From: Sporothrix humicola
Taxonomy: Eukaryota > Ascomycota > Sordariomycetes > Ophiostomatales > Ophiostomataceae
Length of the DNA stretch: 64,000 nucleotides
Assembly (NCBI GenBank): GCA_021396245.1
Contig: WNYE01000065.1
Coordinates: forward strand, 62,001-126,000
Direction: 5' to 3'
The translations under genes were made by a program, and so were the position numbers. The notes beneath the pieces were generated by a model. That model was given only the letters and a program-made list of their open reading frames with translations, ran no database searches and was not told the DNA's origin. Positions 1 through 9,095 of this stretch are shown here, piece by piece (position 1 is the stretch's first letter; the number at the start of each line of letters is the position of its first letter).

Positions 1-497
1 GTCGTCGTCTGGGGTGCGTTAGAGGACGCTGCGTGACATGCGCGCAGAACAGTAGCTGAATCTGGGGATCTTACCATGATTGTGGATGTCTGCGGTTTCT
101 GAAGTGTCCGTTCTGGAGATTTGTCGACGACAATGGCATCATGACTTCTCAAAACGGAAGAGGCAAGGGAGCTGGAAGCTGCGTGTTGGATCGCTAAATC
201 CGATATTCACTAAAGAGTTGCCCTTCCTCAACAGCACTCCTACCGTATTCACGCTACCGTCTCCACTAGTGGCCAAGGCTGGCCAATCACAGGCATTTCA
301 CCTGTCTCCAATGCCCGCCAGCGCCAGGGCCCTGAGCCGCCGCCTTGGTGCATCGAATTTTGCCCTAGCTTAAGCTATCAAGACTTTTTCGTGATTTGCG
401 ACATGCGATGCCCGCAACGCCTGCGATGACGACCCGGCCTGCCGTGCTTATTTTGGAGCTTCACCCCGCCTGAGACACAGGACACAGACAAACACAC
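1..497. other. left-edge sequence, no gene seen
   Basis: I see no convincing coding region here. The only ATG-initiated frame of note is short, low in recognisable motifs and looks random. It is probably the 5' flank of the Tim17-like gene and perhaps the end of a gene outside the window. Confidence 0.4.
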
Positions 498-1384
498 ATG
501 CTCGACACCGACAGACAAAACCCCCCTCCAAAAAAGACCGAAATCATGGCAACACCGACAAGTGGGGGCTCATTGCCCTCCGAGCCGCCTTCTACACGCA
601 CAACCACCCGGCGATTAGTCCCACAACTCCCTGCCCCGTCACCGGAGGAGGCTGCAGCTATAGACGAGTACTGGCTGCAGTCGCGTCTGTCCTTGCCCGA
701 CGGCCTGCGCATCCCGCTCGCCGCCGTGGCCTCCTTTACGGTGGGCATGGGTCTGGGCGTTGCGCACGGCAGCACCATGGCCGGCATGCGTTTCCGCGCC
801 GAGCACGCCCACAGGCTGCCGACGACAACGTCGGGCTGGTACCTGTATCATAAGTCCAAAAACTACCACGTCGCCTACGGCGGCATCCGCGAAGGCCTGC
901 GCATGGGCAGCCGCGTTTCGTTCTGGACGACGGCCATGTTTGGCATCGAAACGCTGTTCGACCACTCCCGCGGCGTCAAGGACTTTGCAAACACCGTCCT
1001 GGCCTGTGTCACGGTTGCGGGTGGCTTCAGTTTATGGAGTAAGTGCCTTGGGTAGCAGACAGACAACACGACGGACAGATGAAGAGAAACGAGACTAACC
1101 TCTCTCCAGACAGATTCCCCCTCGCGACGGCAGCGCGGACGACGAAAACGGCCATCCTGGTTGGCTTCGCATACGGTGGCCTACAGGACCTGGCCGGCAT
1201 CGCGCGGGGACGCCATATCAGCTACATGGATTATCTGAAGCGGAAGTTTAGAAGCGGAGGGGAAGAGGGAGAAGACGGGAACAACAAGGAGAACGAGTTC
1301 CACGCCAGTGGAAGCGAGACAGACGAGACGCCGGTAGCTGCATCAGCAGCTCCAGCGTTGCACCACGAAACTCAAAAGTCATGA
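498..1384 (+). CDS. Tim17/Tim22/Tim23-family-like membrane protein
   Basis: Two exons, 498-1038 and 1110-1384 (271 aa), joined across a 71-nt intron with GTAAGT donor and a CTAAC branch site just before the CAG acceptor. After a proline/threonine-rich N-terminus there are about four glycine-rich hydrophobic stretches (near residues 70-95, 140-155, 164-180 and 187-203). The segment around residues 158-176 (RGVKDFANTVLACVTVAGG) resembles the R-x-KD-x-x-N-x5-AGG signature of the Tim17/22/23 family, and a second G-rich helix follows the splice. Family members form channels or accessory subunits of mitochondrial inner-membrane translocases; I infer a mitochondrial or peroxisomal membrane location here. 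The C-terminus (after about residue 215) is acidic, polar and probably disordered. An in-frame ATG at 546 in good context is an alternative start that would remove 16 residues. Which family member this is cannot be told from the sequence alone. Confidence 0.7.
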
Positions 1385-3262
1385 CGAATATCCCCTTGGC
1401 GGACATGGAAGGATTAAGATTGAAGACCAAAAACGAGACCAAGAAGGAGACCAACCTTAAAACGACGAACAGTTTACCCCAAGTGAACAGCGGACAATGG
1501 CAATGCCCGTGGATGTCCAGGAAGCCCATGGGTTGTCCCTAGGCTCCCTCGAGTTGCCAGCGTCAGCATGGTGCCAGAGCGGCCGATAGCCTATATCGAT
1601 AGCCAATGCACTGGAATCCGAGACTGCCAGCAAACTCCGGGAAGCAAAAGGCAGACATCATTTCCCATTCTCTACCTTTACGACATGGCAAGTCTGCCCG
1701 CATGGACTGTCCGCTCTCAAATGAGGAGATGCCGCAGGAATGCATGAGGAACCATTGCCCGCTTGTCGTTACTAGACCATCCGAGACAATAGCACTTGCT
1801 GGCTGCCATGCCACAACATGCTATCCGTGTTACCCACCTCACCCATTTTACCACACTGATAGTCTCGATAGTCTCGATAGTCTATTGAGAGATGAGGAGC
1901 AGATGAAGGTGGAGGGCCGAGTTGAAAGACCGGACAAGAATCGGACTGGAAACCGAGGAATACCCTCTGTGTCTGTCCCACGCGCCTCGAGAATCAACGG
2001 GTTTCCTCGCTTTATTTTTGAGTCTTTCTGGACGTCCCTTTTCTCGCCGTCCCTTTCCCACCTAATTTCGTGCCTTTTCGTTCTCAATTCCCTTCTTCCA
2101 GACGCCTTCCACAGCTTCTCTTCGGCTTAGTTAAAGCCTATTTTATGGGGAATGGGCCACTGGGGCCACTTGAAGCATTTTTGGGCCATCTGGGCCACTC
2201 TTAAGGAACCGCAGACGATTTACACGATCGCTCGGGCATTCAAGGCATTGGAATAATTGGGAACAATTGCTGCACAGGAAACGCAACAGCACAATAGACT
2301 CGGGAACTTGCTGATGACGATAGCGGCGCCGACTCGATTAGCGCCTGTCAAAAAGCCCGAGTCCAGCCTTCAGTCCGCCCTGGCCAGCGAGTGATTGTCT
2401 GCATTGACCACTGCCAATTGATGTTAGCCACTCGGCTACTTGCGGCATTCGACTAAGAGACGCTGGCGTGCGCCCCTCCCACCCCCACACGTGATCGTTA
2501 ACACTGCCATTTGGGGGTACTTTTGGTGCATTTCCGTGTGTTTTGGTGTTATTGGCGCGTTCAGTGGCATTGCATCGCCTTCTCAATTGGGCCGCTCTGG
2601 CGTGTGATAAGGTCCGCCGTCAGGGCAGGCGCACTGGAAACCCGAGTACTGCGGCATACCGGACTCGAGATGCTGACGAAACGGGAAAGTGCTCGATGCA
2701 GTCACCTCTGTTATTTGGTCATATAACGGCATTGTTACAGTCGAGGCCGGCTGCTCTTGCCTCCTTTGCGATAGTCGGAGTTTTTGGGGCGATCCATGTA
2801 GCAAACAGCCGCTCCTGCCCTCGCTGCTTTTGCTGTCATCAACTCGATGCCTTCGTTCCTTCTTTATTTATACGGGCTCTTTCCATTCCTGGTGACTTGT
2901 GACCGCTCGTAGTCCCTCTCCCTTTTACTCTCCTGCCTTTTTTGTACTTCTCCGTTGCTTCTCCTCACTTCTAGTGATATATCCCTATTTGTCTCTTTTT
3001 ATCTCTCGATCACTTATCACCCGTTGTCTCTTCTTCTGCTCACTTTCGATCGACATCTTGTCCAACGTCACCGGGACTTACATCATCGCACTTCACTTAT
3101 CTCTGCCCTCCCTTAATACTCTCGGCCACCCACCTTCTCGTCTCTGGTCTCACAAATACATTTCCAGTCTCTCTGACCTGTTGGATTCACATTTGATCCA
3201 TCGCATATCTCTTTTTTGTCTTTTCCCAACGTTTTGTCGCATCCATCAACATATTGCCTGTG
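1385..3262. other. intergenic region with pyrimidine-rich promoter of proline dehydrogenase
   Basis: No gene is supported in this 1.9 kb. It contains a 9-nt tandem repeat (unit GATAGTCTC, almost three copies, 1858-1883), a patch with repeated GGGCCA(C/T) words around 2154-2199, and from about 2880 to 3250 a strongly C+T-rich strand with a TTTATTTATA element near 2863. Long pyrimidine tracts upstream of the start codon are common in filamentous-fungal promoters, so this probably is the proline dehydrogenase promoter and leader. Confidence 0.45.
1858..1883. repeat. 9-nt tandem repeat GATAGTCTC x2.9
   Basis: Two perfect copies and a truncated third copy of GATAGTCTC occur head to tail in intergenic DNA. 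No function is evident. Confidence 0.7.
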
Positions 3263-4798
3263 ATGCTTCCATCCTTGACGCCGTCGGTGCGTCAAGCCCT
3301 CCCACGGTGTAATGTGGCCGCTATCTCCGTGACATCATTGTCCACCACCACATCTCTCTCTTCGTCGTCTTCGTTTTCTTCTCTCGCATCAAACGCCGCT
3401 CCTCATGGCCGTGCTATCCACACATCCAAGCAGCGGCCGAGTCCGCCGATGACTCTCGACAATGGTGCGGGTGTTTTCGATGCCACATCCACAACAACAA
3501 CGGCATCAACAATGGCACCAACGAGCAAACCGTCGTGTCTCTCAGTCCTCCCACTGTCGTCGATTCTCCGTTCGCTAATGACCACGACTGTTTCCTCCTC
3601 TCCCATCCTCCTTAGCCCGTCGATGGCCATTATGACTGCGCTCGCCCACAGCACAAACCCGATCCTCAACCCCGACAAGAATTTCCTCCTGCGTTACGTC
3701 CTCAAGAAAACGTTCTACGCCCAGTTCTGTGCCGGCGAAAACGAGCGCGAGGTGCGACAGACCATTGACAGTCTCAAGAATATCGGGTTCCGGGGCGTGA
3801 TTCTGGGGTATGCCAAGGAGGTGGTGCTCAAGGACGAAGAGAAGAAGAATCTTGCGGCGTTTGACGGCAGCGCTAGAAAGGAGGCCACGGCCAGCGAGAT
3901 TCAGTCGTGGGCTGAGGGTACTTTGGAAACAGTGCGTCTGACGGCTGCCGGCGACTTTGTGGCTCTCAAGTTCTCGGGTGCGGGCATCCAAGCCCTGCAC
4001 GACCTCTCCAAGCAGCTGCCGCCCTCGCCTCAGCTTGCCGACGCCATCGACCGGATCTGCCAGCTGGCTGTCGAGCGCAAGGTGCGTCTGCTGTTTGACG
4101 CGGAGCAGCAGGCCGTGCAGGCCGGCATCGACGACTGGACCATGTTCTACATGCGCAAGTACAACACGCCCGAGCAGGCATTCATCTACGGCACATACCA
4201 GGGCTACCTCAAGGCCACCGGCGCTATTCTGTCGCAGCATCTGCGGATGGCGCGCGAGGGCGGCTTCGCACTGGGCGTCAAGCTAGTCCGCGGCGCGTAC
4301 CTTGGTTCCGACCCGCGCCACCTGATCCATGACACCAAGGAGGACACCGACCGGGCTTACGACGGCATGACCGAGGGCCTGCTGAAGCGGGAGTGGACGG
4401 CGCCGCTTGTCGCCGAGAAGGCTGGCGAGGCGTTCCCTGTTGTTGGTCTTGTTGTTGCCTCGCACAACGCTGAGAGTGTCGAGCACGCCCAGGCTCTGCT
4501 GGCGTCGGGCGTGGCCAAGACGACGGACGTGGCCTTTGGCCAGCTACAGGGCATGGCGGACGAGATCAGCTGCAAGCTGGTGCTAGAAGATAAGATTGCG
4601 CAGCAGCAGGAGAACAACACGATCCCGCCGGTGCAGGCATACAAGTACCTGGTGTGGGGCTCGACGGGCGAGTGCATGAAGTATCTGCTGCGGCGGGCGC
4701 ACGAGAACCGCGACGCGGTGCAGCGGACCAAGTGCAGCCGGGACGCAATGATGGAGGAGCTGGGCCGGCGGTTCAAGGCTGTTTTCACGAGGGCGTAG
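3263..4798 (+). CDS. put1: proline dehydrogenase, mitochondrial (Put1/PrnD type)
   Basis: Oxidises L-proline to pyrroline-5-carboxylate with FAD in the mitochondrial matrix/inner membrane, the first step of proline use as nitrogen and carbon source. Single exon, 511 aa. The first in-frame ATG is at 3263; the frame is open a few codons upstream only through non-ATG codons. The first ~130 residues are Ser/Thr-rich with scattered Arg and almost no acids, fitting a mitochondrial targeting region. The catalytic PRODH barrel follows: KNFLLRYVLKKTFYAQFCAG opens the domain, LLFDAEQQAVQ forms a mid-barrel strand, KLVRGAYLGSD carries the conserved RGAY substrate/FAD segment, and LVVASHNAES and the C-terminal RRAHENRDAV (the family's RR-x-x-EN substrate-carboxylate motif) complete the site. 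Length and motif order match ascomycete PRODH. It is not next to other proline genes (no permease, P5C dehydrogenase or PrnA-like regulator in the window). Confidence 0.93.
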   Translation: MLPSLTPSVRQALPRCNVAAISVTSLSTTTSLSSSSSFSSLASNAAPHGRAIHTSKQRPSPPMTLDNGAGVFDATSTTTTASTMAPTSKPSCLSVLPLSSILRSLMTTTVSSSPILLSPSMAIMTALAHSTNPILNPDKNFLLRYVLKKTFYAQFCAGENEREVRQTIDSLKNIGFRGVILGYAKEVVLKDEEKKNLAAFDGSARKEATASEIQSWAEGTLETVRLTAAGDFVALKFSGAGIQALHDLSKQLPPSPQLADAIDRICQLAVERKVRLLFDAEQQAVQAGIDDWTMFYMRKYNTPEQAFIYGTYQGYLKATGAILSQHLRMAREGGFALGVKLVRGAYLGSDPRHLIHDTKEDTDRAYDGMTEGLLKREWTAPLVAEKAGEAFPVVGLVVASHNAESVEHAQALLASGVAKTTDVAFGQLQGMADEISCKLVLEDKIAQQQENNTIPPVQAYKYLVWGSTGECMKYLLRRAHENRDAVQRTKCSRDAMMEELGRRFKAVFTRA

Positions 4799-5029
4799 AG
4801 AAGAGGGCCTGAGAATTTTAGATTTGCTTTTGTTTCTTCCTTTTTGCATTAGCATTGACACAACAGTGTCCACCAGCGTTGATTTAGCAAAGCAGTCTTG
4901 CATTTCAGTCTTTAATTCATTAAATCCAGTCAGTTAACCATTGCCAAACCAAACGCCGTGACCATACTTATCCAACGCCGTAAACCGTAGCAAGCGATAT
5001 GCAGTAATCCGTATTTCTTTCCGTCCTTC

Positions 5030-5664
5030 TCACAACCCCCTTAATGACATGGCCCCCAGGACCAGTACCTCTGCCTCCTGCCGCTTTGCGGGTGTGTCGT
5101 CGTTGCCGGCTAGTGACGGGACACCGTTGAGCTTGTAGTACTTACGGACCTTTGCCAGGTCTGTGCATTTGGCCAAAGCGGCGGCATCGGACAGCGGAAC
5201 AGCCGTGCCCTGGACGTTTTGAGAGAGATGGGCCCAGATGGGGGCAGGGTCTGCACCGTCCATCAGGATCTTGACGACGAGGACGTTCCTTGTGTCGGCC
5301 GTAATGCCGTACCGGCGGTATGCCTCGGCGATCTGAAGGTCAGCAATGTAGCAAAAAAAGGGCGGAGGAGGAGAGGACTTACGTTCAACGACGGACTCAG
5401 CGATAGCACCGTCTCCGAGTGCACATTAGGCGTCTTGAGCGTCGTGGAGTTGTGGGCCAGCACGGCCCTGTAGACGGCGGCCAGCAGGTGCGTGCGCGAT
5501 ACGACAGTGGCGGCATCGACGAGCGCATACTCGAAATCGGCGTTTCTGGCAATCAGCTGCTGTTGCAGAAAGGCGGCATTGGCGACGTCGGTGAAAAGCG
5601 CTGCGTAGACAGCGTAGCCCGGCGGCAAATGCTCAATAGCGGCGGAAAAGTCGGCGAGCTCCAT
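5030..5664 (-). CDS. cgi121: EKC/KEOPS complex subunit Cgi121
   Basis: Two exons on the minus strand, 5664-5383 and 5332-5030 (194 aa), separated by a 50-nt GTAAGT...CAG intron. Cgi121 (human TPRKB) is the small subunit that binds Bud32 kinase in the KEOPS complex, which makes the t6A modification of ANN-decoding tRNAs; in yeast it binds tRNA ends. The protein begins MELADF; the diagnostic central segment reads NVHSETVLSLSPSLN, directly followed after the splice by IAEAYRRYGITADT, which is the conserved family core where the SLSP-x-N-I-x-EA-x-RR-x-GI pattern spans the exon junction. That continuity across the intron is strong support for the model. Length is normal for the family. This is a housekeeping gene marking the edge of the conserved part of the window. 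Confidence 0.9.
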
Positions 5665-6038
5665 GGTGATAGTCAAGGAGGCGCGTCCTGTCTTGTTGCA
5701 AGTGGTGTCGTGAAGTGGTGAGTGACTGTTGTGAAGATGACGATGTGGGGTGAAAATTTAATGGTCGATGTTGATGCCGCCCAAAAGCGTAGCCCCACCA
5801 AAACATGCGACGCCCATTGTTAGTGGCTGCCTTGCCGTAAATATCACATATTCCATCAACAAACCCCTTTCATCGTGTTAGATTGTGACAAAATTTCGTA
5901 TTTAATTATTTTTAAATTTTTATTTATATGTCCATCTTTATTAAGAGATTTATTGTCCACATTTTGAGTCAAATTCAGGTGATATTATTTGTTTAAATAA
6001 TTTTTGAATAAATGTGTTATATTTCAATTAAAAATTAT

Positions 6039-6051
6039 ACTAAATTTCGTA
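6039..6051. repeat. 13-nt direct repeat, copy 1
   Basis: ACTAAATTTCGTA occurs here and again at 6468-6480, both inside the AT-rich island. It may be a remnant of duplicated or element-terminal sequence; chance is possible at this base composition. Confidence 0.5.
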
Positions 6052-6138
6052 AAATACTTCATTTTACTAAAACGTTAACGAAAAGCAGTAAAACTCTATT
6101 AACCGTCAACATACTTATTTTATATTCATACTAACACA

Positions 6139-6152
6139 TATATTCCACATTT
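6139..6152. repeat. 14-nt direct repeat, copy 1
   Basis: TATATTCCACATTT occurs here and at 6583-6596, 444 bp apart, in the same order as the 13-nt repeat pair. Two repeat pairs with similar spacing (429 and 444 bp) suggest a duplicated unit, now heavily mutated. Confidence 0.55.
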
Positions 6153-6224
6153 ACCCCTATAATACAATGGTTAAAGCACCGGGTATTCCTTGAGTAGTAA
6201 CGGGTTCGAATCCCGCCAAGGTTT
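6153..6224 (+). pseudogene. tRNA-like sequence (decayed tRNA or tRNA-derived repeat)
   Basis: A perfect B-box/T-arm word, GGGTTCGAATCCCG, sits at 6202-6215 and folds as a four- to five-pair T stem with a seven-base TTCGAAT loop. About 35 nt upstream, ATACAATGGTTAAAGCAC (6162-6179) resembles a D arm; two G-to-A changes would turn ATAC/GCAC into a fully paired GTGC/GCAC stem, as RIP could do. Only about four of seven acceptor pairs form, and I find no anticodon stem of five pairs, so it is not a working tRNA as written. It may be a RIP-mutated tRNA gene, a tRNA-derived SINE head or an inserted organellar fragment. Confidence 0.35.
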
Positions 6225-6467
6225 ATTAACTTACAAATTTTTCTGGCCAATAAATTCGTACCCCGGCCTGTTAACGAGTATACTGTCGCCCCTGTGTTAG
6301 TGAAGGCGGATTAAAGGCCCGTCTTCGCAGCAAAATAAGTCGGGCTTCTCTGTCCAGGTCCAAGGGCTAAGCGCAAACAGATCTTTAATGGAAGAAGTAG
6401 TATTAATAACGAAAATTTCGGAAAGATAAAAATAAGGGGCTATTTGTTACGGCATACTATGTATCTT

Positions 6468-6480
6468 ACTAAATTTCGTA
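6468..6480. repeat. 13-nt direct repeat, copy 2
   Basis: Second copy of ACTAAATTTCGTA, 429 bp from the first at 6039-6051, within the AT-rich island. Confidence 0.5.
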
Positions 6481-6582
6481 CACAATAGTTAGTTAGTTCT
6501 GTGACAGTTTATTCCCCAAAGGGTTCTGTTTAGCTAGACGCTAATAGTCAGGATTGACTGAGAAAGGCGAATAATATACTAC

Positions 6583-6596
6583 TATATTCCACATTT
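6583..6596. repeat. 14-nt direct repeat, copy 2
   Basis: Second copy of TATATTCCACATTT, 444 bp from the first copy at 6139-6152. It lies just before the 3' end of the MDR oxidoreductase gene. Confidence 0.55.
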
Positions 6597-6699
6597 GGCA
6601 CTAATGTATCTTATAAAATAGCGTTTATTTGACTACTTATAACTTGGTTTAAAGCTCATGACGTATCTCGTTATCTTGGCCTCCACCTACGACCTCTAT

Positions 6700-7846
6700 T
6701 TACAGCTTGTCTTGACCGGCACCCTCAGTGTCGGCAATGCGGAAGATATACTTGATGCCGTGTGCCTTACCTTCACGCAGGTTGGTCAGGCCAGTCTGAA
6801 CGCCGCCCAGACCGCCAGGAACAACCTCGTAGGGGTGGCCCTTGAAGGTGCCCTCGGCCAGAGCACGGCTAAAGTAGCGCGAGTAGACAAAGCCCAGCTC
6901 CTTGAGGTCGCGGTGGACACGGCCGACACTTGTGAGGACGCTGTTGACCTTGGTCTTGATGCGCTCGTCGTCCTTCCAGGGCAAGACCAGGGAAACATGG
7001 CCGTCGGGCTGCAGGACCTGGCTGACAATGTAGTTGCTGCTGCCCTCGCTGATGGCGTTGACGACGTGGCGGACCTTGCGGTTGCCGACGGCCTTTTTGA
7101 GGGCGGCCACGGCAGCCTCGTCGCCGCCGCGGTAGTCGACGACCACGTCGCCCTTGCTCTTGTCCAGGAGCGTCTCAACGAACGCAGACGACTGGCCGGC
7201 GACGGCGATGATGGGGTGGATGTTGCTAAGGCGGGCGAGCTGGACGGCAGCAGCACCGACGCCCGACGAGGCGCCGTAGATGACCAGGGGCGTTTCCTCG
7301 ACTGCCTTGTCGGTGGTGTCGGTCTTGTAGGGATCGGGCTTGTCGCCGGCGCTGGACTTGGGCGTTCTCCAGGGGTCGGGCAGGGCCAGATCTGCGTAGA
7401 GGGCGACAACGGCGGTCAGAGCCACCAGGGGAATGGTCGACGCCTCCTCAAAGGACGTGGACTCCGGCAGGTGGAAGGTGGTGTAGGCCCAGGCAATGGC
7501 GTACTCGGCAAAGCTGCCACCTGGCTCGCGCATCTCGTGGAACGCTGCCACACGGTCGCCCGCCTTGAACTCGGTGACGCCCTCGCCGACGCTGACGACG
7601 GTTCCGGCAATGTCGTCGCCCGAGTTCTGGGTGACGTTGAGCCACTCGGGGATCTTCCAGTCCTTGGGGTTGGAGCCGGAGATGACGACCTTGATCAGGA
7701 CCTGGCCAGCAGCCGGTTTCGGCACGGGCGTGTCGACAATCTTGACGATGGGGCCTGAGAGGAAGTTAGCAGAGTAAGTGGGGGAGTATGGGCAGCTGTA
7801 CAAGATGTGGGATGGACGTACCCTTGGAGACCTGTGCTTCCTTCAT
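6700..7846 (-). CDS. zinc-less MDR oxidoreductase (quinone oxidoreductase/ToxD-like)
   Basis: Two exons, 7846-7822 (only 25 nt) and 7754-6700, giving 359 aa. The tiny first exon codes MKEAQVSKG and joins to PIVKIVDTPVPKPAAGQVLI, restoring the standard start of this family; the intron is 67 nt with GTACGT donor. The N-terminal GroES-like domain contains SGSNPKDWKIPEW and the D-x-AGTVVSVGEGV segment; it lacks the Cys/His catalytic-zinc ligands of alcohol dehydrogenases. The Rossmann half carries VIYGASSGVGAAAVQLA (about residues 180-196), an NADPH-binding AxxGxG-like loop. Such fungal proteins reduce quinones, enones or polyketide double bonds; the substrate here is unknown. A TATA-like element lies about 170 nt upstream. 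It is the first gene of the accessory region and may or may not belong to the adjoining amine/amide block. Confidence 0.85.
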
Positions 7847-9095
7847 GGCGTCTTTTCTGAGAAGATGTCTGAATGTTTGGATCTGTCGAAAAAAGGAGAG
7901 TCGAGGAGAGCAAGTGTCAATCAGATCGAAAGTGCTGGTATGTCGCTGTTTGGTTGTTGGTTGCTGTCTTGCTCAAGTTGTCGACGCCCCCTCATGAGCA
8001 GCGCACGCCATCGCACTTATATGACGGGCCATGGAGAACGTGGAGAACGTGGGCATGGATAAAGCGGAAAACGGAAAAGCATGATCGAAGCTGGGGGAGC
8101 TCTTTCTTGTTTGGTGCTGTTCTGGCGCCATTCTTTCCTCTTTCCTACGTTTGTTTGCGTGCTGGCGCACCTTCCTCGGGAATTGTTTAAGCGTAACGCG
8201 GCATTAGTAAGGAGGCCAGGTTGACGTCGTGCATACTGCAGTGACGACACTATTTGCACTATTTGCGCAGCTATCCCCATATTTTGGTGGAGGGGAATTT
8301 GATTGCCCCTGGTCGACAACGAAACAGATTAAAAAGCGTCTCGGGGTCTCGGTGCATTGTGAAGTGCTTCAAAAGGACTATGCTTAACAAATACGTCGAA
8401 TACATTACCTTGAAACGTCGAGAAATACCGCGTCGAGATTGCACCAAGAACGGCCTCTCTGAAAGCTGTATTAATCAGACGGGGCACAGCCGACGGTGGT
8501 TGACGGTGCATTTACCGCCACTATGGCCTATCCCCGCGGGAGTGCTGTTGGTGCTGTTGGTGTTAGTGCTCTTATGATGTTTGGCGGGCAGGAGCACGTC
8601 ATGATTGGCCAAAGCGGGGCCCTTTCTCAAACGGTTCCTGCCCTGAACGTGGCCTGGATGTTGGTGGCTTGTTATTTCTGTTTGTCTTTTGAAACTGCAT
8701 TTTTAATCATGAATTATTAATAGTGGTTGACGACAATTCATCTTGGATTTGTACTTCCCTCGGGATGGTGATCATGATATGCTGTAGAATCGTTGACACG
8801 CCAAGGAAGGAATCTACAGCGGGGATGGGCGGGAGACAAGCGCTGTGGATGTCGTGCCTGCCCTGTGAACTCGATCGCTGCAACTTCGGGCGGATGTTCC
8901 CCTGAAGAACCCTGCACGCTGATTGGCCCAGAAGAGGTATCCCAGCACAACAACAAACACGCAAAAGCCTCACATTGGCGCATCACAAATCAACTCCCAC
9001 ATCGAAGCTCCCACACACAAAACAAGCTACAAGAACGCAAAATCGATTCTTCTATATACAAGACAGTTCCCACTTCCAGACTGGCCACGCGCAGC
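7847..9095. other. intergenic region upstream of the MDR gene
   Basis: No supported gene in about 1.25 kb. The left part is the MDR promoter (TATA-like element at 8016-8021, minus strand). The right part is the 3' flank of the RidA-amine oxidase gene. Open frames here are short and motif-free. Confidence 0.4.
8016..8021 (-). promoter_or_regulatory. TATA-like element of the MDR gene
   Basis: TATAAG on the minus strand, about 170 nt upstream of the ATG at 7846. Position is plausible for a core promoter but there is no direct evidence of a transcription start. Confidence 0.35.

Larger units (their letters stand above)
5665..6699. other. AT-rich island with decayed repeat remnants
   Basis: This interval separates core genes from the accessory block. 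By my count 5881-6120 is about 20% G+C, against well over 50% in neighbouring coding DNA, and is full of TpA. It contains two pairs of short direct repeats and a tRNA-like sequence (annotated separately), then a less AT-biased stretch (6240-6400). No open frame is convincing. The composition suggests repeat-induced point mutation (RIP) acting on an old mobile element, but I cannot identify the element. Confidence 0.6.

Noticed and set aside
1606..2130. 174-codon open frame in the left intergenic region
   Set aside because: It runs through a tandem repeat and pyrimidine-rich sequence, has no motif and no codon bias like real genes nearby.
3254..3262. Upstream extension of the proline dehydrogenase frame
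   Set aside because: The frame opens with TTG here; the first real ATG is at 3263, so the shorter start is used. The same correction was applied to the genes starting at 5664, 11729, 40644, 50642 and 53611.
6658..7758. 366-codon plus-strand frame over the MDR oxidoreductase
   Set aside because: It is antisense to a protein with clear GroES-like and Rossmann features and has no domain itself.
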